The position numbers and the translations under genes are program-made. Shown one piece after another: positions 8,118 through 13,526 of a stretch of 13,526 bases of DNA; position 1 is the first letter of the stretch; the number at the start of each line of letters is the position of its first letter. The notes below the pieces were generated by a model. It ran no database searches, was not told the origin of the DNA, and was given only the letters and a program-made list of their open reading frames with translations. Source of the stretch: Bacteroidales bacterium UBA1237 (GTDB lineage: Bacteria; Bacteroidota; Bacteroidia; Bacteroidales; UBA932); the NCBI GenBank assembly GCA_002308935.1, contig DBWN01000244.1, positions 2,545-16,070 of the forward strand, written 5' to 3'.

Positions 8118-9143
8118 TAATTCTTGTAAAACCCTCTTTGCTTTAAGTGAATGCTCTTCTACGAAGTGTTCCATATAATACCAGTCTGGCTCTCCCTTTT
8201 CATTCACAGGAAGCTTTACTATTTCCTTCTTCAATAATTCGGGAAATAATCCAAAATTATAATCATATTTCCCTGTCAATGTTTGAAGACACGATGACAA
8301 GAATAGACAAGCATTCATGGATAAATGCCGTGTGTCTATATAATAAATATCACGCCCAGAACACCAACTCTCTTTCTGAAAGAAAAAGGAAGAGTTTTCC
8401 GCACCAAAAGATATAACTCCTGCCGGGCTACACTTAATTGTCTTCAATGCTTTTACTCGACATTTAATTCCATTATTGAATTTGCTTCTCACAACATAAG
8501 GTATTCCGTCTTTACATTCTTCAAGTTCGTGCGAATGATATACTGCTGGTTTTACAATGTTGGGGAATAACTCTCCGACACAAAAAACTCCCCAAGTATT
8601 GATATTCAGGAACTTACGCCCCCCCCCGAGAAGTTTATACAATAAATCGATCTTTGTTCTTGCCTTTATACTCAGCTCATTAATATATTGTTCCATAAAC
8701 ACCCAATCCGGTTCTCCTGAAGCATTAACAGGCAAGGGCATTTCCGTAAGCAGCATTTTCTCAGATGTCCACTTGTCAATATATGCGTAATTCAAACTAA
8801 GACGATAAATAATGGGGATTAGAAATTTCGCAATTTGTGGTGTCAATTTGAATTTGGGATACAGAACATTCACATCGTCCGTCGCCCAAAACTGTTCCGT
8901 TTGATAAAATGCCTGTCCAATAGAACCATTATAACAGACAGTAATAGTTCCAGCGGGGTGAAGACTCTCCGTATTTCCTATTTTCGCAGTTACTCCATTA
9001 TTGAAGGCCGATGCACCGATATAGTTGATACTCCCCTCTTTCATATCCTGCTTTCTCAATCGAGTGCCGTGCACTATAGTAAAAAGCTCCGACATGGGAA
9101 AAGACTTCCAAGCACTAATATCAATATGACAAGATTCTTTCAT
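8112..9143 (-). CDS. Type IIB (BcgI-like) restriction-modification specificity subunit, two TRDs, 343 aa
   Basis: This protein gives DNA sequence specificity to the nuclease-methyltransferase encoded 13 bases upstream. It is an internal duplication. Each half starts with a W...ELF block (AWKSFPMSELF near 11-21; TWGVFCVGELF near 182-192), continues with a FNNG motif (47-50 and again near residue 225) and ends with a hallmark repeat: LPVNASGEPDWVFME at about 137-151 and LPVNEKGEPDWYYME at about 314-328. Each half is one target-recognition domain plus a helical spacer. The 343-aa length nearly equals that of the BcgI B subunit (341 aa, from memory). Residues G173-G175, exactly at the join of the two halves, are encoded by a run of nine G, so the gene is likely phase-variable (see repeat entry). 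The frame is open here, so this copy is in the full-length state. The gene is AT-rich, unlike jetD, which it meets tail to tail. Confidence 0.85.
   Translation of the reverse strand: MKESCHIDISAWKSFPMSELFTIVHGTRLRKQDMKEGSINYIGASAFNNGVTAKIGNTESLHPAGTITVCYNGSIGQAFYQTEQFWATDDVNVLYPKFKLTPQIAKFLIPIIYRLSLNYAYIDKWTSEKMLLTEMPLPVNASGEPDWVFMEQYINELSIKARTKIDLLYKLLGGGRKFLNINTWGVFCVGELFPNIVKPAVYHSHELEECKDGIPYVVRSKFNNGIKCRVKALKTIKCSPAGVISFGAENSSFFFQKESWCSGRDIYYIDTRHLSMNACLFLSSCLQTLTGKYDYNFGLFPELLKKEIVKLPVNEKGEPDWYYMEHFVEEHSLKAKRVLQELS
8619..8627 (-). repeat. Homopolymeric G9 tract in the specificity gene (probable phase-variation switch)
   Basis: Nine consecutive C on the plus strand (nine G in the coding strand) encode Gly173-Gly175 inside an otherwise AT-rich gene. 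In frame it reads CTC GGG GGG GGG CGT AAG. With ten G it becomes GGG GGG GGG GCG TAA, a stop after residue 176. With eight G it becomes GGG GGG GGC GTA AGT TCC TGA, a stop after residue 178. Either slip therefore gives a clean single-TRD half-subunit. Slipped-strand mispairing in poly-G tracts is an established phase-variation mechanism, including in specificity genes such as that of NgoAV. Confidence 0.75.
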
Positions 9144-9156
9144 AGTTATACCGAGA

Positions 9157-10947
9157 TTATTTCTGAATCGAAATTACAACTTCTTTGTCGGTCTCACAGA
9201 CCCTTCCCGAATAAAGAACACTGTTAAGTATTCCTTCTTCAAAGGACTTTGCATCAATACCTCGTTCATACAACTCATAATCAATGACTGTCTTCATAAA
9301 ATCGGCCTCACTGATTGAGAATGGAGCCTCCGGTTTTTGGTATGAAAGATGTTCTTTGGGGTCTATAATCTGCTTAGTCCCATATTTAGGGTCCTCCCCT
9401 GTTTTGATGGCGTCAATCCAATAATCCTCAATTTCCTGCCACCTATCTCGAGTATCCTGTCGACCTTGGTTCTTGACTGTTTCCAGCCCATCATCTTCAA
9501 TATAATAGCCAACAATCTTACTGAAATTATGTGGACGGCCAGCCCTAAAAACAAAAATAGATGCCGTTACTCCCGCATTGAATACCTTCTCGGGTAATTT
9601 TACTATTTTTAAGAGTTGATGATTCTTAAGAAGCTTATTCCCATACTTTGAATCTGGCATATCTTTCTCAAGCTTCTTGTCTGGTAGAATGAACGCACAT
9701 AAAGTATCCTGAGGGACAGAATCGAGCACGTTCTTGACTATTTTTAAACAGCCATACTTCCGTTCAAAGGGCGGATTCATCAGAACCTTTGTTATCCCCT
9801 TATCTCGAATCCAATCAGATGCCTCTTTTGTACGAGTATCCATCTGCTCTAAATTCGTCTTACCATCCTTATGAATAAGCATATTTGCACAAGCTAATGC
9901 AAATATTTCTCTGTCAAATTCAATTCCAAATAATTGATTTGCTTTAATTTGAACAGCTTCTGTGGTATTGACTCCGCCGGCCTCCTTAATCATATTGCAC
10001 ATTGATTTCACGAGGAACGCTCCTGATCCACATGCTGCATCCAAAACTCTATCCTTTTGATTTACCTCTATCAAGCGATACATAAAAGATGTCACATGGT
10101 CGGGAGTAAAAATCTGTCCACTTTCAGACTTCTTCTTATAACGATTAAACTCATTAAAGAAAATGCCCATAACATCCTCACCGTTCCAGTCATTAGAATT
10201 GACGCATACCGAAATCTCTGAAACATCCCTAATGAAATCATTAATGGCGTCTTGATTTGCGGAGTTATTCATTTCTATTTCATTGTAGACCTTTGTAAGC
10301 AACTCCAGTTTGGGATTCTTTTTCTTTTCTTCATCCAGTTGCTGGCCCAATTTTGTAAGAATCTCTGTTTTCATTGTTGGGAAAGCCATCCCCTCCATTA
10401 TCCTTGCCCCGAAACGCTTAGCAACCAAAGCACAAGCCGTGAAAATCATTCGATGATATAGATTCTTTATTCCGAATTGTGTATGGAGGCAATCGTTTAT
10501 CTTTTTTGTTAAGCGATAAATCTTTTGCTTATCAATTTTGCCATTAGTATATAGTTCGATGTAATATATTTTATTCTGAAGAGTAACAGCAAGGCCCGTT
10601 ATCTCTTCGAAACCTTTGAAAACACGTATATCATGGCCATTATACAGTATACCAACCACATTGGAATACTCACTTTTTACAATGCGAATATTCTTTATTA
10701 GTTCTTCAACCCATTGCTGCTTCGAGAGATCTATTGATTCGGCTTTCGTTTCCAAAACAATAGCAACTCTTCCCTTATCTTTCGGCAAATACCATCCATC
10801 CGGCTTATCTTTTACACCAACCTTAAAACCAAGTATTTTGAAAGTTGTAGTTTGGCCGGTTCCTTGCCGAACATTTGCCTCACCATCATCAAAACCTAGA
10901 AGAACCTTCGCTTCGTCCCTGACTTGATCCTCTGTACGCATATTCAT
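9157..10947 (-). CDS. Type IIB (BcgI-like) fused nuclease and N6-adenine methyltransferase, 596 aa
   Basis: This subunit should both methylate adenine in the target site and cut the DNA when the site is unmodified. The N-terminus carries a PD-(D/E)XK nuclease core: P49-D50, then E66-T67-K68 in IVLETKAE, as in HsdR-type N-terminal domains. The methyltransferase part has GQIFTP (277-282, motif X), DAACGSGAFL (303-312, SAM-binding motif I), GIEFD (341-345, motif II) and the catalytic NPPF (391-394, motif IV of gamma-class N6-adenine enzymes). The C-terminal 150 residues are helical and probably hold the specificity subunit. The fused architecture and the separate 343-aa specificity protein match BcgI A and B (A about 637 aa, from memory); BcgI cuts on both sides of its site. 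No HsdR translocase gene is present, which argues against type I. It starts 4 bases after the stop of the GIY-YIG gene and is AT-rich. Confidence 0.85.
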   Translation of the reverse strand: MNMRTEDQVRDEAKVLLGFDDGEANVRQGTGQTTTFKILGFKVGVKDKPDGWYLPKDKGRVAIVLETKAESIDLSKQQWVEELIKNIRIVKSEYSNVVGILYNGHDIRVFKGFEEITGLAVTLQNKIYYIELYTNGKIDKQKIYRLTKKINDCLHTQFGIKNLYHRMIFTACALVAKRFGARIMEGMAFPTMKTEILTKLGQQLDEEKKKNPKLELLTKVYNEIEMNNSANQDAINDFIRDVSEISVCVNSNDWNGEDVMGIFFNEFNRYKKKSESGQIFTPDHVTSFMYRLIEVNQKDRVLDAACGSGAFLVKSMCNMIKEAGGVNTTEAVQIKANQLFGIEFDREIFALACANMLIHKDGKTNLEQMDTRTKEASDWIRDKGITKVLMNPPFERKYGCLKIVKNVLDSVPQDTLCAFILPDKKLEKDMPDSKYGNKLLKNHQLLKIVKLPEKVFNAGVTASIFVFRAGRPHNFSKIVGYYIEDDGLETVKNQGRQDTRDRWQEIEDYWIDAIKTGEDPKYGTKQIIDPKEHLSYQKPEAPFSISEADFMKTVIDYELYERGIDAKSFEEGILNSVLYSGRVCETDKEVVISIQK

Positions 10948-10951
10948 AACA

Positions 10952-11785
10952 CTATTTTTCGAACTGTTTTCTTATTATCACATCTAAGGTCTGACCATTC
11001 TTATTCTTCCATACAATCCACCCATTATTACTGCTTCCCATACAGAAATCCGCAGCGGTACTAGGGCTTGAAAAGCTCTTATCGCTCTGAAGCACGTATT
11101 TCCCATCCGGCATCTTGATGGCATATTCCGAGAGAAGTTTAATTCGCTTTTCTTTCCATCCGAATGACGGAACTTCATCCGCTGAAAGCACACTATCCTT
11201 CAGAACAGTGAAACCACCGTTATTGTAAAAACCAACCGCGGAACAACCTCTTCCTCTAAGATAGAACAATTGTTCTTTCTTAACTGTAGGGGCATCAAAG
11301 ATTGAGCAGCCAATAAACGAGGAAAGGAATCTCACATCCTCAAAAAACTCTTCCATAGAATCCCGACGATATTCCGGAAGATTAGGGCACTTAGGTATCT
11401 GTTTATTGCCCTCTAAATTGTAGGAATTTATCTTCTTTGCCACCTCAATGGCCTTATATTCCAAATATTGAACATCTGCCTTTGTCAAATCCTGATCCTT
11501 GGAAATGAACACAAGCGCTTTCTGCCAGAATTCCTTCTTATAGTCATGATCCTTTACTCTCTCCCGAAAGTTTTCCGTTTCACCAATATAAGCCATAGGC
11601 TTGGTATCCTTATCCTCCCCGAGAAGGATATAAAATGCGGGTTTTTGGAGTTCTTCCCTTTCTCCGAGAATCTGCGTATCAGATCTCGGGATAAGGTACA
11701 TCTTGCAAATCTTGTTGCTGATAAAGACGTAACGGGTTCCCTTAGGATCCCCGTCTACCAGATAGGTGGTGACTGTCTTTCCCAT
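10952..11785 (-). CDS. GIY-YIG nuclease family protein with C-terminal DUF4357 domain, 277 aa
   Basis: This is the first gene of the restriction-modification operon. The GIY-YIG core lies at about 50-125: FYILLG (51-56) stands for the GIY strand, AYIGET (66-71) contains YIG, then NFRERVKDH (72-80) with candidate catalytic R74 and R76, and LEYKAIE (108-114) with E109 as the probable metal-binding Glu. The C-terminus, FSSPSTAADFCMG..NGWIVWKNKNGQTLD (238-268), is a clear DUF4357 domain, a small domain often found at the C-terminus of such proteins. The family is frequently encoded next to restriction-modification genes, but its role there is not settled; it could be an extra nuclease or an accessory repair protein. 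All core GIY-YIG residues are present, so activity is plausible. The ATG at 11785 has an A/T-rich leader of about 20 bases after a good -7 element. Confidence 0.82.
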   Translation of the reverse strand: MGKTVTTYLVDGDPKGTRYVFISNKICKMYLIPRSDTQILGEREELQKPAFYILLGEDKDTKPMAYIGETENFRERVKDHDYKKEFWQKALVFISKDQDLTKADVQYLEYKAIEVAKKINSYNLEGNKQIPKCPNLPEYRRDSMEEFFEDVRFLSSFIGCSIFDAPTVKKEQLFYLRGRGCSAVGFYNNGGFTVLKDSVLSADEVPSFGWKEKRIKLLSEYAIKMPDGKYVLQSDKSFSSPSTAADFCMGSSNNGWIVWKNKNGQTLDVIIRKQFEK

Positions 11786-11812
11786 TTGTAATCGATAAAT
11801 TAGACCAATTTA

Positions 11813-11820
11813 CAAATTTA
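11813..11820 (-). promoter_or_regulatory. Bacteroidota -7 element (TAnnTTTG) of the restriction-modification operon
   Basis: TAAATTTG, read on the minus strand from 11820 to 11813, matches the Bacteroidota -7 consensus exactly and lies 27 bases upstream of the ATG of the GIY-YIG gene. A clear TTTG -33 element is not visible; the position where it should be is covered by the inverted repeat at 11827-11854, which may mean that the promoter is weak or regulator-dependent. Confidence 0.55.
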
Positions 11821-11826
11821 ATCATT

Positions 11827-11854
11827 TTTCTGACTTGACTATTGCCGTCAGAAA
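11827..11854. promoter_or_regulatory. Perfect 8-bp inverted repeat over the -33 region, candidate operator
   Basis: TTTCTGAC at 11827-11834 and GTCAGAAA at 11847-11854 form a perfect 8-bp inverted repeat with a 12-base spacer, centred 6 bases after a 7-base gap from the -7 element. It overlaps where RNA polymerase would meet the -33 element of the restriction-modification promoter. A dimeric regulator site is a reasonable reading. No T run follows on either strand as a terminator would need. No C-protein or other HTH regulator gene is in the window. Confidence 0.45.
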
Positions 11855-12051
11855 GGAAACTCACCCTATAGTATGCTCTTTCTTGCAATCCTTCCCCAAG
11901 GCCTTCTGAAAGCACTTAATCTGCGTAGATTCTTACCCACCAAAACTTGAGACTCTGAATTCGGCACTCTATCATAGCCGGATCAGTTCATTAAATCCAC
12001 CCAGCCGCCGCCCTTCTTCGTTTCCTATACGAGGCTTATCTCGCAAGAATC
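11855..12051. other. Noncoding gap between the RM operon and the RNA-repair operon
   Basis: About 200 bases with no open frame of note, no tRNA-like cloverleaf and no clear terminator. It contains the transition from the AT-rich restriction-modification module to the GC-rich Thg1-like gene, so a recombination junction may lie in it. I see no transposase remnant, integrase site or long repeat. Confidence 0.4.
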
Positions 12052-12873
12052 TTACTTTCTTTTTGAAAAACTATACCTTCGCTTCCGCCAACTACGCTGG
12101 GCCTTCTCAAAAGAAGACGAGGCCAACCTTTTGACCATCTCGCCGTACGGTTCGCCGACGGGCAGGTCAAAGTCCACCTTGATTGCGTTCCCATAGCCGA
12201 TCTCCTCCTTCCCCGTCTTGGGATTGACGCCCCGGCGCTCGACCTTTTCCATATAGAGACCGCTTCCCCAGCGCTGCCAGGCAGGTGTCGCCTCATATTC
12301 TATGCCGACTTCAGAGAGGATTTCCTTCTTGCGGTCGTTGGTGATGTTGAGAAGGGTCTTGTCGGCCTCCCGGGCAGTCATGCCCTGGTCACGCATCGTC
12401 CAGTAAACGTAAGCGTTCTGGGAGTTCCTATGTGAGTCCTCCTGCCGCCAGCGAAAGTAATCCCGGACGGCGTCAAGGTCGGGGAGAGGGACCATCCGGC
12501 AGTCGAAGACGCCGATCGTCCCGAAGGCCTGCGTGAAGGCGGCGCTCGCCTCACCCGCCAAGATGGAGACATACTTTCGGACCTTCCGCTCGAAAGTGGT
12601 CGTCCCGTAGGCGAAGAGAAGGGATATCTCGTCGCTCTCCGTGTAAGCATAGACCACCTCGAAACCGCAGCGCATCAGATGGCGCGCGGTCTCAACCATG
12701 GCGTCGCGGAACCGTATGTCGAAGGGACGCTCCAGGCCGGAGCAGACCTCCTTCGTAAGGCGGGTGAAGCTGCGGCCATCCAGCCTAGCTACGAGAAAGC
12801 ACCCTTCCGGTATCTTCTGGTCATACTCGCGCTCGAAGGCGCGCATCATCGCGTCAAGGTCGTCGAACTTCAT
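12052..12873 (-). CDS. Thg1-like protein (TLP), 3'-5' RNA polymerase of the tRNA-His guanylyltransferase family, 273 aa
   Basis: Thg1 and TLP enzymes add nucleotides to the 5' end of RNA in the 3'-5' direction, after activating the 5'-phosphate with a nucleotide. The signature residues are all there: ARLDGRSF (29-36) with metal ligand D32, YTESDEISLLF (77-87) with D81 and E82, the FERKVRKYVSILAGEAS helix (94-110), and WRQEDSHRNSQNAYVYW (142-158), which parallels the WRQxDxHxNN motif of eukaryotic Thg1. Bacterial TLPs prefer template-dependent repair of 5'-truncated tRNAs over adding the extra G of tRNA-His, so a repair role is more likely than tRNA-His maturation; this is an inference from the family. 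Its ATG overlaps the stop of the kinase gene (ATGA at 12873-12870), so the two are translationally coupled. The gene is GC-rich in contrast to the restriction-modification operon downstream. Confidence 0.88.
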   Translation of the reverse strand: MKFDDLDAMMRAFEREYDQKIPEGCFLVARLDGRSFTRLTKEVCSGLERPFDIRFRDAMVETARHLMRCGFEVVYAYTESDEISLLFAYGTTTFERKVRKYVSILAGEASAAFTQAFGTIGVFDCRMVPLPDLDAVRDYFRWRQEDSHRNSQNAYVYWTMRDQGMTAREADKTLLNITNDRKKEILSEVGIEYEATPAWQRWGSGLYMEKVERRGVNPKTGKEEIGYGNAIKVDFDLPVGEPYGEMVKRLASSSFEKAQRSWRKRRYSFSKRK

Positions 12874-13316
12874 TCCTCAGTCCTCCAGTCATCCACAATG
12901 AATCCTCCCTTCCCGTCCATCTTCACGAAATACAATTTGTCAAACCCCTCCTCCAGGGAGGGCATCTCGAGCTTGTTCGATGTCGCGGCTATGGCCCTCT
13001 CCGGGACCCTCCCCTCCCTTTGGGCGTTCCTTCCGATGCACTCCCTCACGATGCTCTGGAAGAAATACCCGTCGACCGGACAGCCCGCCTCGGACAGGAT
13101 ATCCAGGTATCGCTTCCTTTCGGCGCGCGTCGGGTTGGTGTTGTCGATGGCTACGTTCCTGTCCGCCGCGATGCTCTCCCGAATCAGAGCCTCCTCCCTG
13201 TTCCGGTTATGCAGGAGATCCATGCTTATCTGCACGTAACCCATGCCCTCCAACGCCTTGCGGTAGAAGGAGGATTTCCCGGAAGCCTGGATTCCTATGA
13301 AGATGGCCGCCCTCAT
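12870..13316 (-). CDS. T4 Pnk-like 5'-OH polynucleotide kinase, 148 aa
   Basis: A stand-alone kinase domain of the T4 Pnk type, which transfers phosphate from NTP to 5'-OH ends of RNA or DNA. P-loop GIQASGKSS is at 8-16 with K14 and S15; SMDLLHNR (31-38) gives the catalytic base D33 and R38, spaced as in T4 Pnk; VAIDNTNPTRAER (55-67) is the typical second strand; RNAQREGRVPERAI (96-109) is the arginine lid that grips ATP. No phosphatase or ligase domain is attached, so it deals only with the 5' side. It starts immediately after the stop of the upstream gene (TAG then ATG) and overlaps the TLP gene, so all three are made together. A zeta-toxin-like or other small AAA_33 kinase is the alternative, but the lid motif favours Pnk. 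Confidence 0.8.
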   Translation of the reverse strand: MRAAIFIGIQASGKSSFYRKALEGMGYVQISMDLLHNRNREEALIRESIAADRNVAIDNTNPTRAERKRYLDILSEAGCPVDGYFFQSIVRECIGRNAQREGRVPERAIAATSNKLEMPSLEEGFDKLYFVKMDGKGGFIVDDWRTEE

Positions 13317-13526
13317 CTACTTCCGGATAAGGACGGGCTCTTTCTCCATCCGTCTGAGGAGTGCCGCCGCCGATCTCTTGGTGTCGTCCTTGAGGGTCTT
13401 CTCAAAGACGAAGTTCCTGTCTTTTGCCGCTGCCACAATCCCGTCGACCCAGTCCCCCACCTTCCGCTGGTATCCATGGACGAAGGTGCTCGTCATAGTC
13501 TGTCCGTCCGGGAACGATGCGAAATC
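13317..13526 (-). CDS. C-terminal 69 residues of an unrecognised protein (runs off the window)
   Basis: The minus-strand frame is open from the window edge to a TAG at 13319-13317, directly adjoining the kinase ATG. The tail reads DFASFPDGQTMTSTF, then VGDWVDGIVAAAKDRNF and ends with RRMEKEPVLIRK. It is GC-rich with the same codon style as the kinase and TLP genes, so it is real and the upstream member of the RNA-repair operon. I do not recognise the family from this fragment. Confidence 0.6.
   Translation of the reverse strand, partial: DFASFPDGQTMTSTFVHGYQRKVGDWVDGIVAAAKDRNFVFEKTLKDDTKRSAAALLRRMEKEPVLIRK

Noticed and set aside
8112..11785. Type I restriction-modification (HsdRMS)
   Set aside because: There is no HsdR translocase, and the nuclease motif is fused to the methyltransferase, which fits the BcgI-like type IIB layout instead.
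8120..12050. ATTCTTG at 8120-8126 and CAAGAAT at 12044-12050 as terminal inverted repeats of the RM module
   Set aside because: Seven bases match by chance easily over this distance, they do not extend, and no transposase accompanies them.
12001..12051. Intrinsic terminator after the TLP gene
   Set aside because: The only stem seen (CGAG/CTCG with a 6-base loop) is 4 bp long and has no T run on the transcribed side.
1..13526. CRISPR array, tRNA or rRNA genes, insertion sequences
   Set aside because: I found no regularly spaced direct repeats, tRNA T-arm consensus, rRNA segments or transposase-like frames on either strand.

Overview
The window looks like a defence island from a member of the Bacteroidota, probably Bacteroidales. 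Two motifs fit the Bacteroidota -7 promoter element TAnnTTTG exactly (736-743 on the plus strand, 11820-11813 on the minus strand) and a third fits with one mismatch. Most starts have no Shine-Dalgarno sequence, and genes are packed with overlaps or gaps of a few bases. The assignment is an inference from these traits, as there is no rRNA, tRNA or housekeeping marker.

Left part (1-8117, plus strand, GC-rich). An unrecognised 211-aa protein is followed by a 244-aa protein with an N-terminal half that resembles a PUA/EVE-type fold and a C-terminal half that reads as a decayed (p)ppGpp-hydrolase-like HD domain. Next comes a complete four-gene Wadjet (jetABCD) operon: a kleisin-like JetA, a MukE-like JetB, a long MukB/SMC-like ATPase JetC with Walker A and B, and a TOPRIM nuclease JetD. 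Wadjet complexes extrude loops on circular DNA and cleave it, so they restrict plasmids.

Middle part (8112-11785, minus strand, clearly AT-rich). A three-gene operon reads, in transcription order: a GIY-YIG/DUF4357 protein, a 596-aa fused PD-(D/E)XK nuclease and N6-adenine methyltransferase, and a 343-aa two-TRD specificity subunit. The sizes and architecture of the last two match the A and B subunits of the type IIB enzyme BcgI. The specificity gene carries a run of nine G exactly between its two target-recognition halves. Gain or loss of one G brings a stop codon within a few codons, leaving a half-sized, single-TRD protein. This is the most interesting signal in the window: a probable phase-variable restriction-modification specificity switch.

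Right part (12052-13526, minus strand, GC-rich again). A tightly coupled operon encodes the C-terminus of an unrecognised protein, a T4 Pnk-like 5'-OH polynucleotide kinase and a Thg1-like 3'-5' RNA polymerase (TLP). A kinase that makes 5'-phosphates next to an enzyme that activates and extends 5'-phosphate ends suggests a tRNA/RNA 5'-end repair module, possibly countering ribotoxins. The sharp base-composition steps at about 8.11 kb and about 12.0 kb suggest that the restriction-modification operon was acquired separately from its neighbours.
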